Of a stretch of DNA of 64,000 nt, positions 7,227 to 15,900 are shown piece after piece. The notes beneath the pieces are model-generated. The model saw nothing but the letters and a program-made list of their open reading frames with translations, searched no databases and was not told the origin of the DNA. A program made the translations under genes and the position numbers. The DNA is from an uncultured Bacteroidaceae bacterium (GTDB lineage Bacteria; Bacteroidota; Bacteroidia; Bacteroidales; Bacteroidaceae), in the NCBI GenBank assembly GCA_905235565.1, contig CAJOLR010000002.1, forward strand, positions 18,005 to 82,004, written 5' to 3'. Within the stretch, counting starts at the first letter, position 1, and every line of letters begins with the position of its first letter.

Positions 7227-8420
7227 TCAAATGATATAATATTTAGGCAGAGATTCTTGTTTCTTCCTTACCATCTGGATGAATCCAGTCAAATCACTGA
7301 TGGACGGTTGGTATTCAATAGGGAAAGACGAAATATATTGACGTGGAACCACAAGAGTTAATCTGGAATCCTGCATCTCTTTAAGCTGGTTTTTGGAAAC
7401 TCCTTGTTGTAACGTGAAGAGGTATTTTGTATCAACTCTGTCTGCCTCCGAAAGAACCTGGCGCCATCGGTCCTTGCATGTTGTCTTTGCTCCTAAAACC
7501 ACAAGATCGTCTGCCGGGAAATGAAGGTTATGATAACATTCAGAATTAGGGAACAGGAAGTCTGGCTTTTTGTTGTCCTCTGTTATAGCTTGTTCCTCAA
7601 AAACAAGCTCATTGTGCGTGAATATGTCTGCCAAATGATGCTCCAGAGATTTGCCCGCACGTGATTTACGGCGGTTAAGCACTTCGTTCGCTATCTTTAC
7701 GAAAGAATCAATGCTGTTAAAAGGATGGGATATCACATCTGAATAGACTTTCTCTTCCATATATTTGAAAAGACGATATTCGGTGTCAACCCAGCTTAAC
7801 AACATTTCATCGGGTTTAGCCTTGAGTGCCCCTTCTGATATTCTATACGCTTCATTGAAACATTCTCTTGCACCTTGTGCCATCTGGCGTGTTTCGGGGA
7901 AGTGGCTGTATTGAGCAACAAACTGTTGGAGCAGGTGGTCAATTTTATCGTCAGGTTTAACATTACCTGCTACATCAATAATCTGATTGGTTTCTCCAGG
8001 AGAAAGATTGAAACTTGCAAAGAAATCATCAATATCATCATCCGAACTAAGCACATAACCCACATAGTCCTCCTCAGTGAATTTTGCTATTATCAGTAGA
8101 TCACCAACATTGTCATCCTGCAAGAATGGAAAGCCACGGCCAAAACGGGTTACACGGTATTCATTGCGTGTACCCTGACCATAATACTTCATACAGCTAT
8201 CCGTGGTAAAATCGTCCTGCCATTTGATCTGCACTATCTTTTCCTTGTTCTCTCCTTTACGTCCGGGCTCTTCAAACAACAACCTGGATGCACATTTAGG
8301 AATATAGAATCCGGCTTGGTGACTGCCTGTAGTGCCTGTGTCATTTCCAGTTATATAACGGCACCACGCAGCTTTTGATTGCTGCACGCTACGGATTGCA
8401 GAGTTCAGTATTTCACTCAT
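7227..8420 (-). CDS. Type II restriction endonuclease, EcoRII-like
   Basis: A 397-residue protein with the two-part layout of EcoRII. The N-terminal effector (DNA-allostery) domain covers about residues 20-170, and the PD-(D/E)XK catalytic domain residues ~230-380, with [16 protein letters not shown] then [18 protein letters not shown]. EcoRII cuts before CCWGG and needs two copies of the site. The partner methylase and Vsr fit a Dcm/EcoRII (CCWGG) specificity, but the exact site is inferred. Its start overlaps the end of the methyltransferase by 8 bp, so the two are translationally coupled with the methylase first. Length matches the family (EcoRII is ~400 residues). Confidence 0.9.
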   Translation of the reverse strand: MSEILNSAIRSVQQSKAAWCRYITGNDTGTTGSHQAGFYIPKCASRLLFEEPGRKGENKEKIVQIKWQDDFTTDSCMKYYGQGTRNEYRVTRFGRGFPFLQDDNVGDLLIIAKFTEEDYVGYVLSSDDDIDDFFASFNLSPGETNQIIDVAGNVKPDDKIDHLLQQFVAQYSHFPETRQMAQGARECFNEAYRISEGALKAKPDEMLLSWVDTEYRLFKYMEEKVYSDVISHPFNSIDSFVKIANEVLNRRKSRAGKSLEHHLADIFTHNELVFEEQAITEDNKKPDFLFPNSECYHNLHFPADDLVVLGAKTTCKDRWRQVLSEADRVDTKYLFTLQQGVSKNQLKEMQDSRLTLVVPRQYISSFPIEYQPSISDLTGFIQMVRKKQESLPKYYII

Positions 8421-9699
8421 AACCGTTAATGGTTTTAATTATTTGTTCAGAAACAGCGGTAATCAAAGGTACTATAACAGAATTACCGCATTGTCTGTAA
8501 GCCTGTACATCTGAGACCTGACTGAGTTTATAAGAATCAGGATATCCCATTAGTCTTGCGCATTCTCTGGGTGACAACCTTCTCGGATTCTTACCCTTAC
8601 CTTGTGGAATAAGTATCTCAGAACCATCTTTGTAGTAACGGGCACTAAGAGTTCTGGCTATTCCGTTCAAGTCAACAAGACCATAGCCGAATCCGTTTCC
8701 TTTCTCACGATGCTTTTCTGCATAGTTCTGCAGATATGTCCACAGTTTATCACTCAGAGTGTATTTTGAATCAATATTGGGCTCTAATATTTCTTTAACA
8801 CAACGTGTAGCTTCATGTTGTTCCGGGAACTCAAACTTCTCTTCGCCATGGAATATATCCTTGTTGAATCCCACAATCATTATACGCTCACGGTGCTGTG
8901 GTACATATGTCTGCCCATCCATCACTTTATAGTGAATTGAATAATTCAATTCTTCCAGTGTTTCACGAATAACCTTGAATGTGTTACCTTTATCATGTGA
9001 AGTCAGGTTCTTTACATTTTCCAGGTAAAACGCTTTAGGGCGATGGCGGCTTATAATATCGGCAACATCAAAGAAGAGTGTTCCTTGGGTTTTGTCTTTG
9101 AATCCGGTCTCTCTGCCAAGACTATTCTTTTTTGAGACTCCGGCAATTGAGAATGGCTGGCAGGGAAAACCTGCGCAGAGTATATCAAATGACTTGGGTA
9201 TGAAACGCTTTGTGGACTGTTTGGTAATATCACCAAACGGAACCTCACCAAAATTGGCAAAGTATGTTTTTTGAGCATACTTGTTCCATTCTGATGAAAA
9301 CACGCATTTTCCGCCTTGCGCCTGCATGGCTAGGCGAAAACCACCCATACCAGCAAACAAATCTATAAAAGTGAAGTTATAGGGTTTAGGATCTGGGAAT
9401 GGAACTTTAAAGAAATCTGAGAAGAAAGGTGACATAGCCCAATCATCAGCTACACCTTTTTCAAAGTCAAACTTCTTTTCTCCATCTTCAATGTCCAGAC
9501 TGTCAAAATAATCACGTATCGCGATGAGTATGTCATTGCGTATTTCTTCTGTTTCCTCGGTATCAGCTGTATCAAAGAATCCATTATGCAAATACTGGCT
9601 TAATACGGCCATATTGTTATCAAGGGAAGTCTCGCCGTATATTTTAACGCCAGATTCTGTTATCTCCTCCGGAAAATCAACTACACTAACTTTTTTCAT
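8413..9699 (-). CDS. DNA (cytosine-5) methyltransferase, Dcm/M.EcoRII-like
   Basis: A 428-residue protein with all main C5-methylase motifs in order: I ([14 protein letters not shown]), IV with catalytic Cys (GFPCQPFS), VI (ENVKNL), VIII ([11 protein letters not shown]), the target-recognition region, IX ([10 protein letters not shown]) and X ([10 protein letters not shown]). An N-terminal extension of about 110 residues precedes motif I, as in M.EcoRII. It transfers a methyl group from AdoMet to C5 of cytosine and protects host DNA from the adjacent endonuclease. It is the first gene of the cassette, with its own promoter at 9722-9729. CCTGG/CCAGG is common throughout the window, so the host chromosome shows no obvious avoidance of the presumed site. 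Confidence 0.94.
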   Translation of the reverse strand: MKKVSVVDFPEEITESGVKIYGETSLDNNMAVLSQYLHNGFFDTADTEETEEIRNDILIAIRDYFDSLDIEDGEKKFDFEKGVADDWAMSPFFSDFFKVPFPDPKPYNFTFIDLFAGMGGFRLAMQAQGGKCVFSSEWNKYAQKTYFANFGEVPFGDITKQSTKRFIPKSFDILCAGFPCQPFSIAGVSKKNSLGRETGFKDKTQGTLFFDVADIISRHRPKAFYLENVKNLTSHDKGNTFKVIRETLEELNYSIHYKVMDGQTYVPQHRERIMIVGFNKDIFHGEEKFEFPEQHEATRCVKEILEPNIDSKYTLSDKLWTYLQNYAEKHREKGNGFGYGLVDLNGIARTLSARYYKDGSEILIPQGKGKNPRRLSPRECARLMGYPDSYKLSQVSDVQAYRQCGNSVIVPLITAVSEQIIKTINGYE

Positions 9700-9721
9700 T
9701 TTGTTTTGAATGTCTGAAACG

Positions 9722-9729
9722 CAAATTTA
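9722..9729 (-). promoter_or_regulatory. -7 promoter element of the restriction-modification cassette
   Basis: TAAATTTG on the minus strand, 22 nt before the methyltransferase ATG at 9699. No good -33 match at standard spacing was seen. Confidence 0.55.
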
Positions 9730-9815
9730 CAAAAAAGCTTCAATGAGACCCCAGACAGAAGTCATGACATATCAACAGTTTTCTCTATCGTAAAACGACC
9801 TACGGTTTTCAGGTA

Positions 9816-10238
9816 TTATAGTGCAGCTATCACCCCATCAAAATCATCCGTTATGCAATCAAACATCTTATACATCAGTTCCGGATCCTCCTTATCAGGA
9901 ATATAGGCAATCACCTTCTTGCCGGCACCGGCCATCCAGCCGGCCTCGGTATGTGCGGAGCGGCCGCAGGGAAGTACCAGGACGCAGACATCGGCCCAGC
10001 GCATGGCATCGAAATCGCGCTGGAATCCGTATCGGGCCCATTCGTGGTCCAGGTGGGCGATGTAGTCCCGGGTGGTCCACTGCTCCCAGTTGGGGGCGAC
10101 GTCGCGCCAGAAGAATCCGCCTTTGCCGTCGGGCGGGTTGCGGAAGTCAAATACCTGGTGACCTTGCTCGCGGAGTTTCTTTACCACTTGAGGCTGGTAG
10201 GGGTTCTTCCAGCTGGATGCTACGTATATCTTGGCCAT
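9816..10238 (-). CDS. Nucleoside 2-deoxyribosyltransferase-like protein
   Basis: A 140-residue protein beginning MAKIYVASSWKNPYQPQVV, the first strand and loop of the nucleoside 2-deoxyribosyltransferase fold. The DFDAMRWADVCVLVLPCGRSAH-type block follows, and EAGWMAGAGKKVIAY is the nucleotide-binding helix-strand. True members swap the base on deoxynucleosides; short relatives like this occur in phages and scattered through bacterial chromosomes, and their activity is mostly untested. I chose ATG 10238; the frame extends to a TTG at 10274 with low-quality sequence. It flanks the restriction-modification cassette on the side opposite the truncated gene, so it may mark the other edge of the insertion. 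Confidence 0.75.
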   Translation of the reverse strand: MAKIYVASSWKNPYQPQVVKKLREQGHQVFDFRNPPDGKGGFFWRDVAPNWEQWTTRDYIAHLDHEWARYGFQRDFDAMRWADVCVLVLPCGRSAHTEAGWMAGAGKKVIAYIPDKEDPELMYKMFDCITDDFDGVIAAL

Positions 10239-10362
10239 AGTGTTGGGAATGGGTTTAGGTTTGTTGAATAACAAAAATAATACATTTATCCTATTTTGTT
10301 TTTAAAACTCTGCAAATAGAGTGATTTTTGGAAACGCAATAACCTTTGGCGATGTTTTCCCA

Positions 10363-10420
10363 TTGACGTATTGTTCGCTTGGTAAAAGTGTCCCTTCAGA
10401 CCGAGCGAACAATGCGTCAA
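10363..10420. repeat. 20-bp inverted repeat with 18-nt loop
   Basis: The arms are TTGACGTATTGTTCGCTTGG (10363-10382) and CCGAGCGAACAATGCGTCAA (10401-10420), complementary at 18 of 20 positions. The loop contains GTGTCCCTT. The tips TGACGYATT/AATGCGTCA recall the palindrome at 12211-12236. It sits between divergently facing genes, 57 nt before the membrane-protein start. Confidence 0.7.
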
Positions 10421-10464
10421 GAAAATACCCTTTTTTAGCGAGGTTTACGCATCGGATATATAAG

Positions 10465-10472
10465 TATCTTTG
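10465..10472 (+). promoter_or_regulatory. -7 promoter element, 4 nt from start codon
   Basis: TATCTTTG ends 4 nt before ATG 10477. It decides the start of the membrane-protein gene, since the longer frame from 10321 would run through the promoter and the inverted repeat. Confidence 0.6.
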
Positions 10473-10476
10473 CGGC

Positions 10477-10866
10477 ATGATAAATCGTTCCAGCCTCTAT
10501 TACATTGCCTCTGTTATCTGGGGCATTCCGGGAGTTATAATCACTGTCAAGGGAATATCGGCCTATTTTTCTGTCGATAAGGGTCAACTGTGGTGGCTGC
10601 TTGTAATCACTGCACTGGTTCTGACGGGATTCATTTTCATGTTCAGTAGGATTGTGGCCAGATACCGCAGGCTGATTCAGGAGCAGCCTGAGCGGACATC
10701 ACCGCTCAAGACGCTCCCTGTGCGCGGGTGGGTGATTGTGGCGTTTATGATGTGTCTTGGAATGGCTCTCAAGATCATCGGTGTACCGGCAACTTTCACT
10801 GCTTCATTCTACAGCGGTCTGGGGCCCTCCTTACTCACTGCTGCCCTCCTGTTTTTGAAAAAGTGA
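10477..10866 (+). CDS. Small integral membrane protein, four predicted helices, unknown function
   Basis: A 129-residue protein with four hydrophobic segments: YIASVIWGIPGVIITV, LWWLLVITALVLTGFIFM, VIVAFMMCLGMALKIIG and LLTAALLFLKK. A basic cytoplasmic loop (ARYRRLIQEQPER) separates the two pairs. I recognise no named family. It has its own TATCTTTG element very close to the ATG. Its last codons run directly into a copy of the AAAGGGGTC repeat half (10864-10878), beyond which the TSCPD gene converges on it. Confidence 0.6.
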   Translation: MINRSSLYYIASVIWGIPGVIITVKGISAYFSVDKGQLWWLLVITALVLTGFIFMFSRIVARYRRLIQEQPERTSPLKTLPVRGWVIVAFMMCLGMALKIIGVPATFTASFYSGLGPSLLTAALLFLKK

Positions 10867-10878
10867 TGCAAAGGGGTC
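10864..10878. repeat. Half copy of the palindromic repeat family at a gene end
   Basis: TGATGCAAAGGGGTC overlaps the stop codon of the membrane-protein gene and matches the left half of the palindrome at 6421-6451 in all but one or two bases. No strong right arm is visible. Confidence 0.4.
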
Positions 10879-10894
10879 CTTTTCAGCAGTCGTT

Positions 10895-11143
10895 TCATTT
10901 GAGTTGCTCAAGGGCGCGGCACAGCTGGTCGGGGCAGGATGTGCCTTTGCCGCCGCAGTCTATGCCGTTCAGGCGGGCTATCACATCGTCTATTTTCTGA
11001 CCGGCTACAAGGCGGCTGATTCCCTGCAGGTTACCGTTGCAGCCGCCCAGGAATGCTACCTGCTGGATTACGTCGTCATCGCTGGCCACTACGTCTATCA
11101 GTAGCGAGCAGGTTCCTTCTGTCTGATACTGTATGTGTTTCAT
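10895..11143 (-). CDS. TSCPD-domain protein (TIGR03905-type)
   Basis: An 82-residue protein that starts MKHIQYQTEGTCS and ends with the family-naming motif GTSCPDQLCRAL, with the LGGCNGNLQGISRLV block between. This matches the short TSCPD family seen in many anaerobes. The Cys pattern (Cys11, the C of GGCNGN, CGG and SCPD) suggests metal or redox binding, but the biochemical role is unknown. I chose ATG 11143: a TATTTTTG promoter lies at 11152-11159, so the longer frame from 11197 would begin upstream of the promoter and inside a palindrome. Confidence 0.85.
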   Translation of the reverse strand: MKHIQYQTEGTCSLLIDVVASDDDVIQQVAFLGGCNGNLQGISRLVAGQKIDDVIARLNGIDCGGKGTSCPDQLCRALEQLK

Positions 11144-11151
11144 ATCGGGTG

Positions 11152-11159
11152 CAAAAATA
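11152..11159 (-). promoter_or_regulatory. -7 promoter element of the TSCPD gene
   Basis: TATTTTTG on the minus strand, 8 nt before ATG 11143, directly next to the 14-bp palindrome at 11162-11199. Confidence 0.55.
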
Positions 11160-11161
11160 TA

Positions 11162-11199
11162 AAATGATACAAAAGAGGACTGCCCCTTTTGTATCATTT
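11162..11199. repeat. Perfect 14-bp palindrome with GGACTGCC core
   Basis: AAATGATACAAAAG (11162-11175) and CTTTTGTATCATTT (11186-11199) are perfectly complementary, with the loop AGGACTGCCC. It is the clearest member of the repeat family built around GGGACWGTCCC. It lies just upstream of the TSCPD promoter and downstream of the SGNH hydrolase gene. Confidence 0.8.
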
Positions 11200-11246
11200 C
11201 ATCAGGATGTCAAACATTCCCATGTCCTTGAAGTCCTGGGTGCGCT

Positions 11247-11264
11247 GGTCCTAATGTGCAAGTT
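11247..11264. repeat. Degenerate half copy of the palindromic repeat family
   Basis: GGTCCTAATGTGCAAGTT resembles the right half of the palindrome at 24053-24089 (CTAATGCGCAATTT). It lies just beyond the 3' end of the SGNH hydrolase gene. Confidence 0.35.
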
Positions 11265-11276
11265 TGTGATTTGTAG

Positions 11277-11936
11277 TTATTTTATGGCTTCAACCAACTG
11301 TTCGCAGATACTTTTCATGCCGCTGATTGAGGGATGGCCGTTCTGCTTCTCTATGTCATGCAGTTCTATCAGCTGAACGCCGTAATGCTTGCAGACCTCT
11401 CGCATGGACTCGTTTATCGGCTCACGGAGTTCGGAATTGAGGATTGAATAGATCTGTGCTTTGGGGTACTGTTTCTTGAGCATATCCAGAAGGCAGGCCA
11501 GGGCGGGACGGAAATTCTTGCAGTCGTCCTTGGTCCAGTCAGAATACTGATATTCGCCTATAGGCGCGTTGGCCCAGGCATCGTTGGTGCCGCCGAATAC
11601 AAAGATTATGTCGGGGTTGCCAAGCTTGTCCACGCGTGATATGAAATTATTGCGTGAAGCGTCCATCCTGCCGTAACCGGTGCCGCAGATGGTGGTGCCG
11701 CCCCATGAATCATTCTTTTCAAGTTGGTAACCATTAGCCTTGATGTATAGGTCCCACCATGTCTGTGATACCTCCTTGACATCATTCCTGTCATTGGGGT
11801 AGAAAGGATTGTAACCTTCTGGGTTTACTCCCTGGAAAGTTGAATAAGAGTCTCCCAGGATTGATACTTTCTTGGTCTGTGCCTGAGCTGCTATTGCAGC
11901 GGCTGCAACCAGGACAAATGCTAATACCTTTTTCAT
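11277..11936 (-). CDS. Secreted SGNH/GDSL-family hydrolase
   Basis: A 219-residue protein with a signal peptide (MKKVLAFVLVAAAAIAAQAQ, likely cleaved after AQA). The SGNH blocks are present: block I nucleophile Ser in SILGDSYS, block II Gly (SWGGTTICG), block III Asn in FGGTNDAW, and the block V His in NGHPSISG. The family hydrolyses esters, such as acetyl groups on polysaccharides; the substrate is not readable. The His is preceded by KQNG rather than the usual DxxH, so the triad Asp/Glu is uncertain (ELHDIEKQNGH offers candidates). Promoter TAACTTTG at 11974-11981. An in-frame ATG at 11942 is two codons longer. Confidence 0.85.
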   Translation of the reverse strand: MKKVLAFVLVAAAAIAAQAQTKKVSILGDSYSTFQGVNPEGYNPFYPNDRNDVKEVSQTWWDLYIKANGYQLEKNDSWGGTTICGTGYGRMDASRNNFISRVDKLGNPDIIFVFGGTNDAWANAPIGEYQYSDWTKDDCKNFRPALACLLDMLKKQYPKAQIYSILNSELREPINESMREVCKHYGVQLIELHDIEKQNGHPSISGMKSICEQLVEAIK

Positions 11937-11973
11937 ATTCATATGTTTTATAATAAATATATTGCTTTTGACG

Positions 11974-11981
11974 CAAAGTTA
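11974..11981 (-). promoter_or_regulatory. -7 promoter element of the SGNH hydrolase gene
   Basis: TAACTTTG (TAnnTTTG) on the minus strand, 37 nt before ATG 11936. Confidence 0.55.
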
Positions 11982-11990
11982 ATAAAGTTG

Positions 11991-12016
11991 AGCATTAAGG
12001 ACAGTGCCTGATGCGT
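11991..12016. repeat. Copy of the palindromic repeat family (GGACAGTGCC core)
   Basis: AGCATTAAGGACAGTGCC followed by TGATGCGT has the same order as the palindrome at 24053-24089: GCATTA arm, GGACWG core, then ATGCG arm. The arms pair only weakly. It lies directly upstream of the SGNH promoter. Confidence 0.4.
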
Positions 12017-12051
12017 GGTTTTTGTTGCATTTGCTTTCAAATCAATTGAGA

Positions 12052-12168
12052 ATGTGCAAGTATATACAGTCATTAATACTTAGTGTGGCGTGCGTCAGGG
12101 CAAACTCTCAGCCGGAAAACGGATGGCGTAAGGTGGAGCTGCCGCAGCAGGCACTGACATCAGCATAG
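12052..12168 (+). pseudogene. Possible remnant of a secreted-protein gene (38 codons)
   Basis: The frame starts MCKYIQSLILSVACVRANSQ, which looks like a slightly mutated signal peptide ending in a cleavage site, and continues PENGWRKVELPQQ to a TAG at 12166. Mature-protein-like residues follow the signal, so this may be the 5' stub of a lost secreted enzyme. In-frame codons after the stop (NRIKSLLHRL then stop) could be another scrap. There is no recognisable domain, and the call rests only on the signal-like start. It could also be chance or a small secreted peptide. Confidence 0.25.
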
Positions 12169-12210
12169 AATCGGATTAAATCCTTACTTCACAGGTTATA
12201 GGCTTCGGTC

Positions 12211-12255
12211 TGACGCATTAGAGCCCTTTTGCGTCAAAACAGTACAGGACTGTCC
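12211..12255. repeat. Palindrome plus AGGACTGTCC core at the end of the NUDIX gene
   Basis: TGACGCA (12211-12217) and TGCGTCA (12230-12236) are inverted around TTAGAGCCCTTT. Immediately after lies CAGGACTGTCCCC (12245-12257). The block overlaps the last nine codons of the NUDIX gene, so the repeat supplies the protein's C-terminus. Confidence 0.55.
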
Positions 12256-12767
12256 CCAATTGTATCTGCAAAGAAACGTCGGTATTCAGACTCAAAGTTG
12301 GGTGTCAGTATGTTACGTCCCATGGCATCCATAATCTCCAGACTGGTCCAGAACCGGCCTCCGTCAAGCTCTTCGGCACTGGGATTGACCGGTCCGTCGT
12401 AGATGGCACGGAACACATACACCAGCTCTTTCTCAACTTTACTCTCGAACACGTAGTGACCCATAGGAGTGGCATCGGGCACGTTTATTCCCAGTTCCTC
12501 CATGACTTCACGACGGAAAGCCTGGTCAACGGTTTCGCCAAATGATATGTGCCCTCCCACAGCGGTGTCCCATTTGCCGGGCTGGATGGGTTTCCAGTCG
12601 GGGCGGCGCTGCAGGTACAGTTCTCCTTTTGAGTTGAACAGGTGCAGATGTACCACTGGATGCAGAACCTTGCGGCCGTCATGAGCCTGGCCGCGCAGTA
12701 TCTTGCCCAGAACATTTCCCTGCTCATCGACAATTGGGAACAGCTCGTTGTCGTTGTCTCGATTCAT
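12234..12767 (-). CDS. NUDIX hydrolase of the isopentenyl-diphosphate-isomerase-like/YfcD group
   Basis: A 177-residue protein with the long N-terminal strand pair of the IDI-like NUDIX group (FPIVDEQGNVLGKILRG, then HPVVHLHLFNSKGELYLQRR) and a Nudix box GGHISFGETVDQAF then REVMEELGI. The group includes YfcD and IPP isomerase; this protein has the hydrolase box, and its substrate is unknown. The last residues (TIGDSPVLF) are encoded by the GGGGACAGTCC repeat core, so the ancestral stop was probably further upstream in the coding direction. Its promoter TATATTTG lies at 12796-12803. Confidence 0.83.
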   Translation of the reverse strand: MNRDNDNELFPIVDEQGNVLGKILRGQAHDGRKVLHPVVHLHLFNSKGELYLQRRPDWKPIQPGKWDTAVGGHISFGETVDQAFRREVMEELGINVPDATPMGHYVFESKVEKELVYVFRAIYDGPVNPSAEELDGGRFWTSLEIMDAMGRNILTPNFESEYRRFFADTIGDSPVLF

Positions 12768-12795
12768 TGTTGCTTCGTTTTTTCATATCAGCCCG

Positions 12796-12803
12796 CAAAT
12801 ATA
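12796..12803 (-). promoter_or_regulatory. -7 promoter element of the IDI-like NUDIX gene
   Basis: TATATTTG on the minus strand, 28 nt before ATG 12767. A small palindrome GGGTCTGACCC lies upstream of it at 12821-12831. Confidence 0.6.
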
Positions 12804-12812
12804 CGCAAAAAA

Positions 12813-12839
12813 ACACAGTAGGGTCTGACCCATCCGTGT
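12813..12839. repeat. Small palindrome GGGTCTGACCC
   Basis: GGGTCTGACCC (12821-12831) is a perfect 5-bp palindrome, and outer ACAC/GTGT ends extend it to 12813-12839. It resembles the cores of the dispersed repeat family and lies between two divergent genes, just outside the NUDIX promoter. Confidence 0.4.
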
Positions 12840-12906
12840 CGGTTCAGGAATGATGGAAATATTCAATAATCTTAAAGAGGTATCCTTATAAAAAACAAGA
12901 AAAGTG

Positions 12907-12914
12907 TATATTTG
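12907..12914 (+). promoter_or_regulatory. -7 promoter element of the large GH3 gene
   Basis: TATATTTG, 31 nt before ATG 12946. Confidence 0.6.
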
Positions 12915-12945
12915 TAAAACTTATGTTGCATAGAAAACTACCCGT

Positions 12946-15900
12946 ATGGAAAAATCATTGAAAAGATTCCTGACAGTTGCCGCTCTGGCAATCATCGGAG
13001 TGCCGATGTCGGCTCAGGAGACCGTTCCGGTTTACAGGAACACAAGTTATTCATTCCAGGAGCGTGCAGTAGACCTGGTGTCACGCCTTACGCTGGAGGA
13101 GAAACAGGCCCTTCTGGGCAATAATATGGCCGCAGTTCCGCGCCTTGGTATCAAACAGTACAATGTATGGAGCGAGGCTCTGCACGGAGTATTGGCCGGT
13201 GCCAACGCATCGGTAGGACTGCAGGGACCGACATCGTTTCCGGGCAGCGTAGCATTAGGTTCCACATGGGACCCCGATTTGCTGGAGCTGGAGGCATCGG
13301 TCATAGCCGATGAGGCCCGCGCCATTTTCCAGACCGGCACCAAGGGGCTTACATTCTGGAGCCCGGTGGTGGAGCCCATACGTGACCCGCGCTGGGGCCG
13401 TACCGGTGAGAGCTATGGTGAGGATCCGTTCCTGGCCGCAGTGATGAGCGGCGGATTTGTGCGCGGCATGATGGGCAGTGACCCCAACTACATCAAGGCC
13501 GTGCCTTGCGCCAAGCACTATTTTGCCAACAACAGTGAGTTTGACCGTCATGTAGGCAGTTCAAACATGGACAGCCGCGATATGCGCGAGTTCTATCTCT
13601 ATCCCTACAAGGAGCTGATTGAGAATGACAACCTGCCGTCAATCATGTCATCGTACAACGCCGTGAACCACGTGCCTACATCGGCCAGCGGACTCTATCT
13701 GGATACCATTGCCCGCCGTACCTACGGCATGAAGGGTTACGTGACAGGTGACTGCGCTGCAATAGAGGATATCTACACTGGTCACTACTACGTGGAGACT
13801 GCCGAAGAGGCTACCGCCGCCGGACTCAAGGCCGGTGTGGACTCTGACTGCGGAAGTGTATATCAGCGTTACGCCCTGAGCGCACTGGAGAAAGGTCTTA
13901 TCACAGAGGCCGATATGGACCGTGCCCTGGTAAACATGTTCATAATCCGTATGCGTACAGGTGAATTTGACCCCTTGATGAAGGTGCCGTACGCAAATTT
14001 CCCCGCCAGCACAGTAAACTCAGAGCGCAGCCAGGCCATTGCCCTGGAGGTGGCTACACGCACTCCGGTACTGCTCAAGAACGATAAGATTGCGGGCACT
14101 GAGACCAAGGCTCTGCCTATCAACCTCAATGATATAAAGAGTATAGCGCTGATAGGCCCGCAGGCTGACCGCGTGGAGCTGGGACCGTACTCCGGACGTC
14201 CCGAGCAGTCCAGCCGCACCAGCCCTTACGCCGGCATCAGCAAGTACATAGCCGACAAGGGTCTGGACATAGAGGTGACCCTGGCACAGGGCGGAAGCAC
14301 CAAGAGCAAGAGCAACCTGCTATATGTCGCATATTTTGACCTTGAGAAGGCCGACGGCACCAAGACCCATCATGACGCCACCCAGTACAGTTCATCGTCC
14401 CAGGGTATCACCGTAGGTTCGGGTATGGGTACCGAGGAGCAGGTTCGTTCCATCGATGACGGCTCATGGACAGCATACGAGAACATTGACCTGATCAATG
14501 TGGACAAGATAACCATCGGCGCCAACATCCCCACCGAGGGCGGTATAATAGAGGTACACGTAGGTTCACCCGAGGGTAACCTGATAAGCACCATCGAGGC
14601 CACCCGTGCATCGGGCAAGAGGGTAGGCGGCGTGTACGGCGCCAGCACCCCTATGGAGGAGAAGGTAAACCGACTGGGTTACAACGGCCCTCAGACCCTC
14701 TATCTGGTCTACAAGGCCCCTGAGGACGAGGAGATTGACAATGAGGTGCTTGAGGCCGCACGTAAAAGTGACGTAGCCATAGTATTCGTGGGTACCGATG
14801 AGAACACCGCCACCGAGGAGGCCGACCGTCTAACCCTGAACCTGCCCGGTAACCAGGTCAAGCTGATCCAGGCAGTGGCTAAGGAGAACAGGAATACCGT
14901 AGTTGTGATGCAGACTCTGGGTTGCGTTGAGGTAGAGGACTTCAAGAACCTGGAGAACATTCCCGGCATTCTGTGGACCGGTTACAACGGCCAGGCACAG
15001 GGTGCTGCAATTCCTATGGTACTGTTTGGCGACGTTACCCCTGGCGGTAAGCTGAACGCCACATGGTACAAGTCCGTCAAGGACCTGCCTCCCATCACCG
15101 ACTATACCCTGCGTGCCGGTAACGGCAAGCCCGGCCGTACGCTGTGGTACTTTACCAAACCGGTATCATACGAGTTCGGTTACGGTCTGAGTTACACCAC
15201 ATTCGAGTATTCTGACTTTACAATCAGCAAGAGTTCAATCACTCCCGATGATATGATAACCGTCAGTGTAAACGTAAAGAATACAGGCGATTATGACGGC
15301 GATGAGGTGGTACAGATCTATGTAAGGACCCCCGACAGCCCCGCATCGCTGCAGCGTCCCATCAAGAGGCTCAAGGGCTTCAGGCGCGTTACCATACCGC
15401 GTGGCCAGACCCGCCGCGTGGAGATTGAGATTGACTGCGCCGACCTCTGGTTCTGGGATATGGAGGGTGACCGCATCACCTATGATTCGGGCCGTTACCT
15501 GTTTGAGATAGGCTCTTCGTCACAGGATATCCGCGGAACAGTATCGGCCAATATGAACGGCAGGTTCACCCCGCAGCTCAAGACCGTAGTGGCCGATTGC
15601 CGTGTGTCGGTATTGGAGATTGGCCAGACCGCCCAGACCGTTACATCGGCCTGCCTTACCGATGACTCGTTCATCGGTCTGGACAAGGCTGCCGTAAAGT
15701 ATCTGAGCAGCAATGAGTCTGTGGCAACCGTGGATGCTGCCGGCAAACTTACCGCTGTAGGTCCCGGAATAGCGTCAGTTACCGTAAGTGTTACCTATAA
15801 CGGCAAGACCGTGAGTGATATCTATTCAGTCAAGGTCAATGCCGACCTGTCACTTGCCACACTCAAGAACGGCAGCAAGTCTATTTATAAGGCCGGACGC

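Noticed and set aside
10321-10476. Longer version of the small membrane protein
   Set aside because: It would run through a 20-bp inverted repeat and through the promoter; the hydrophobic protein starts at 10477.
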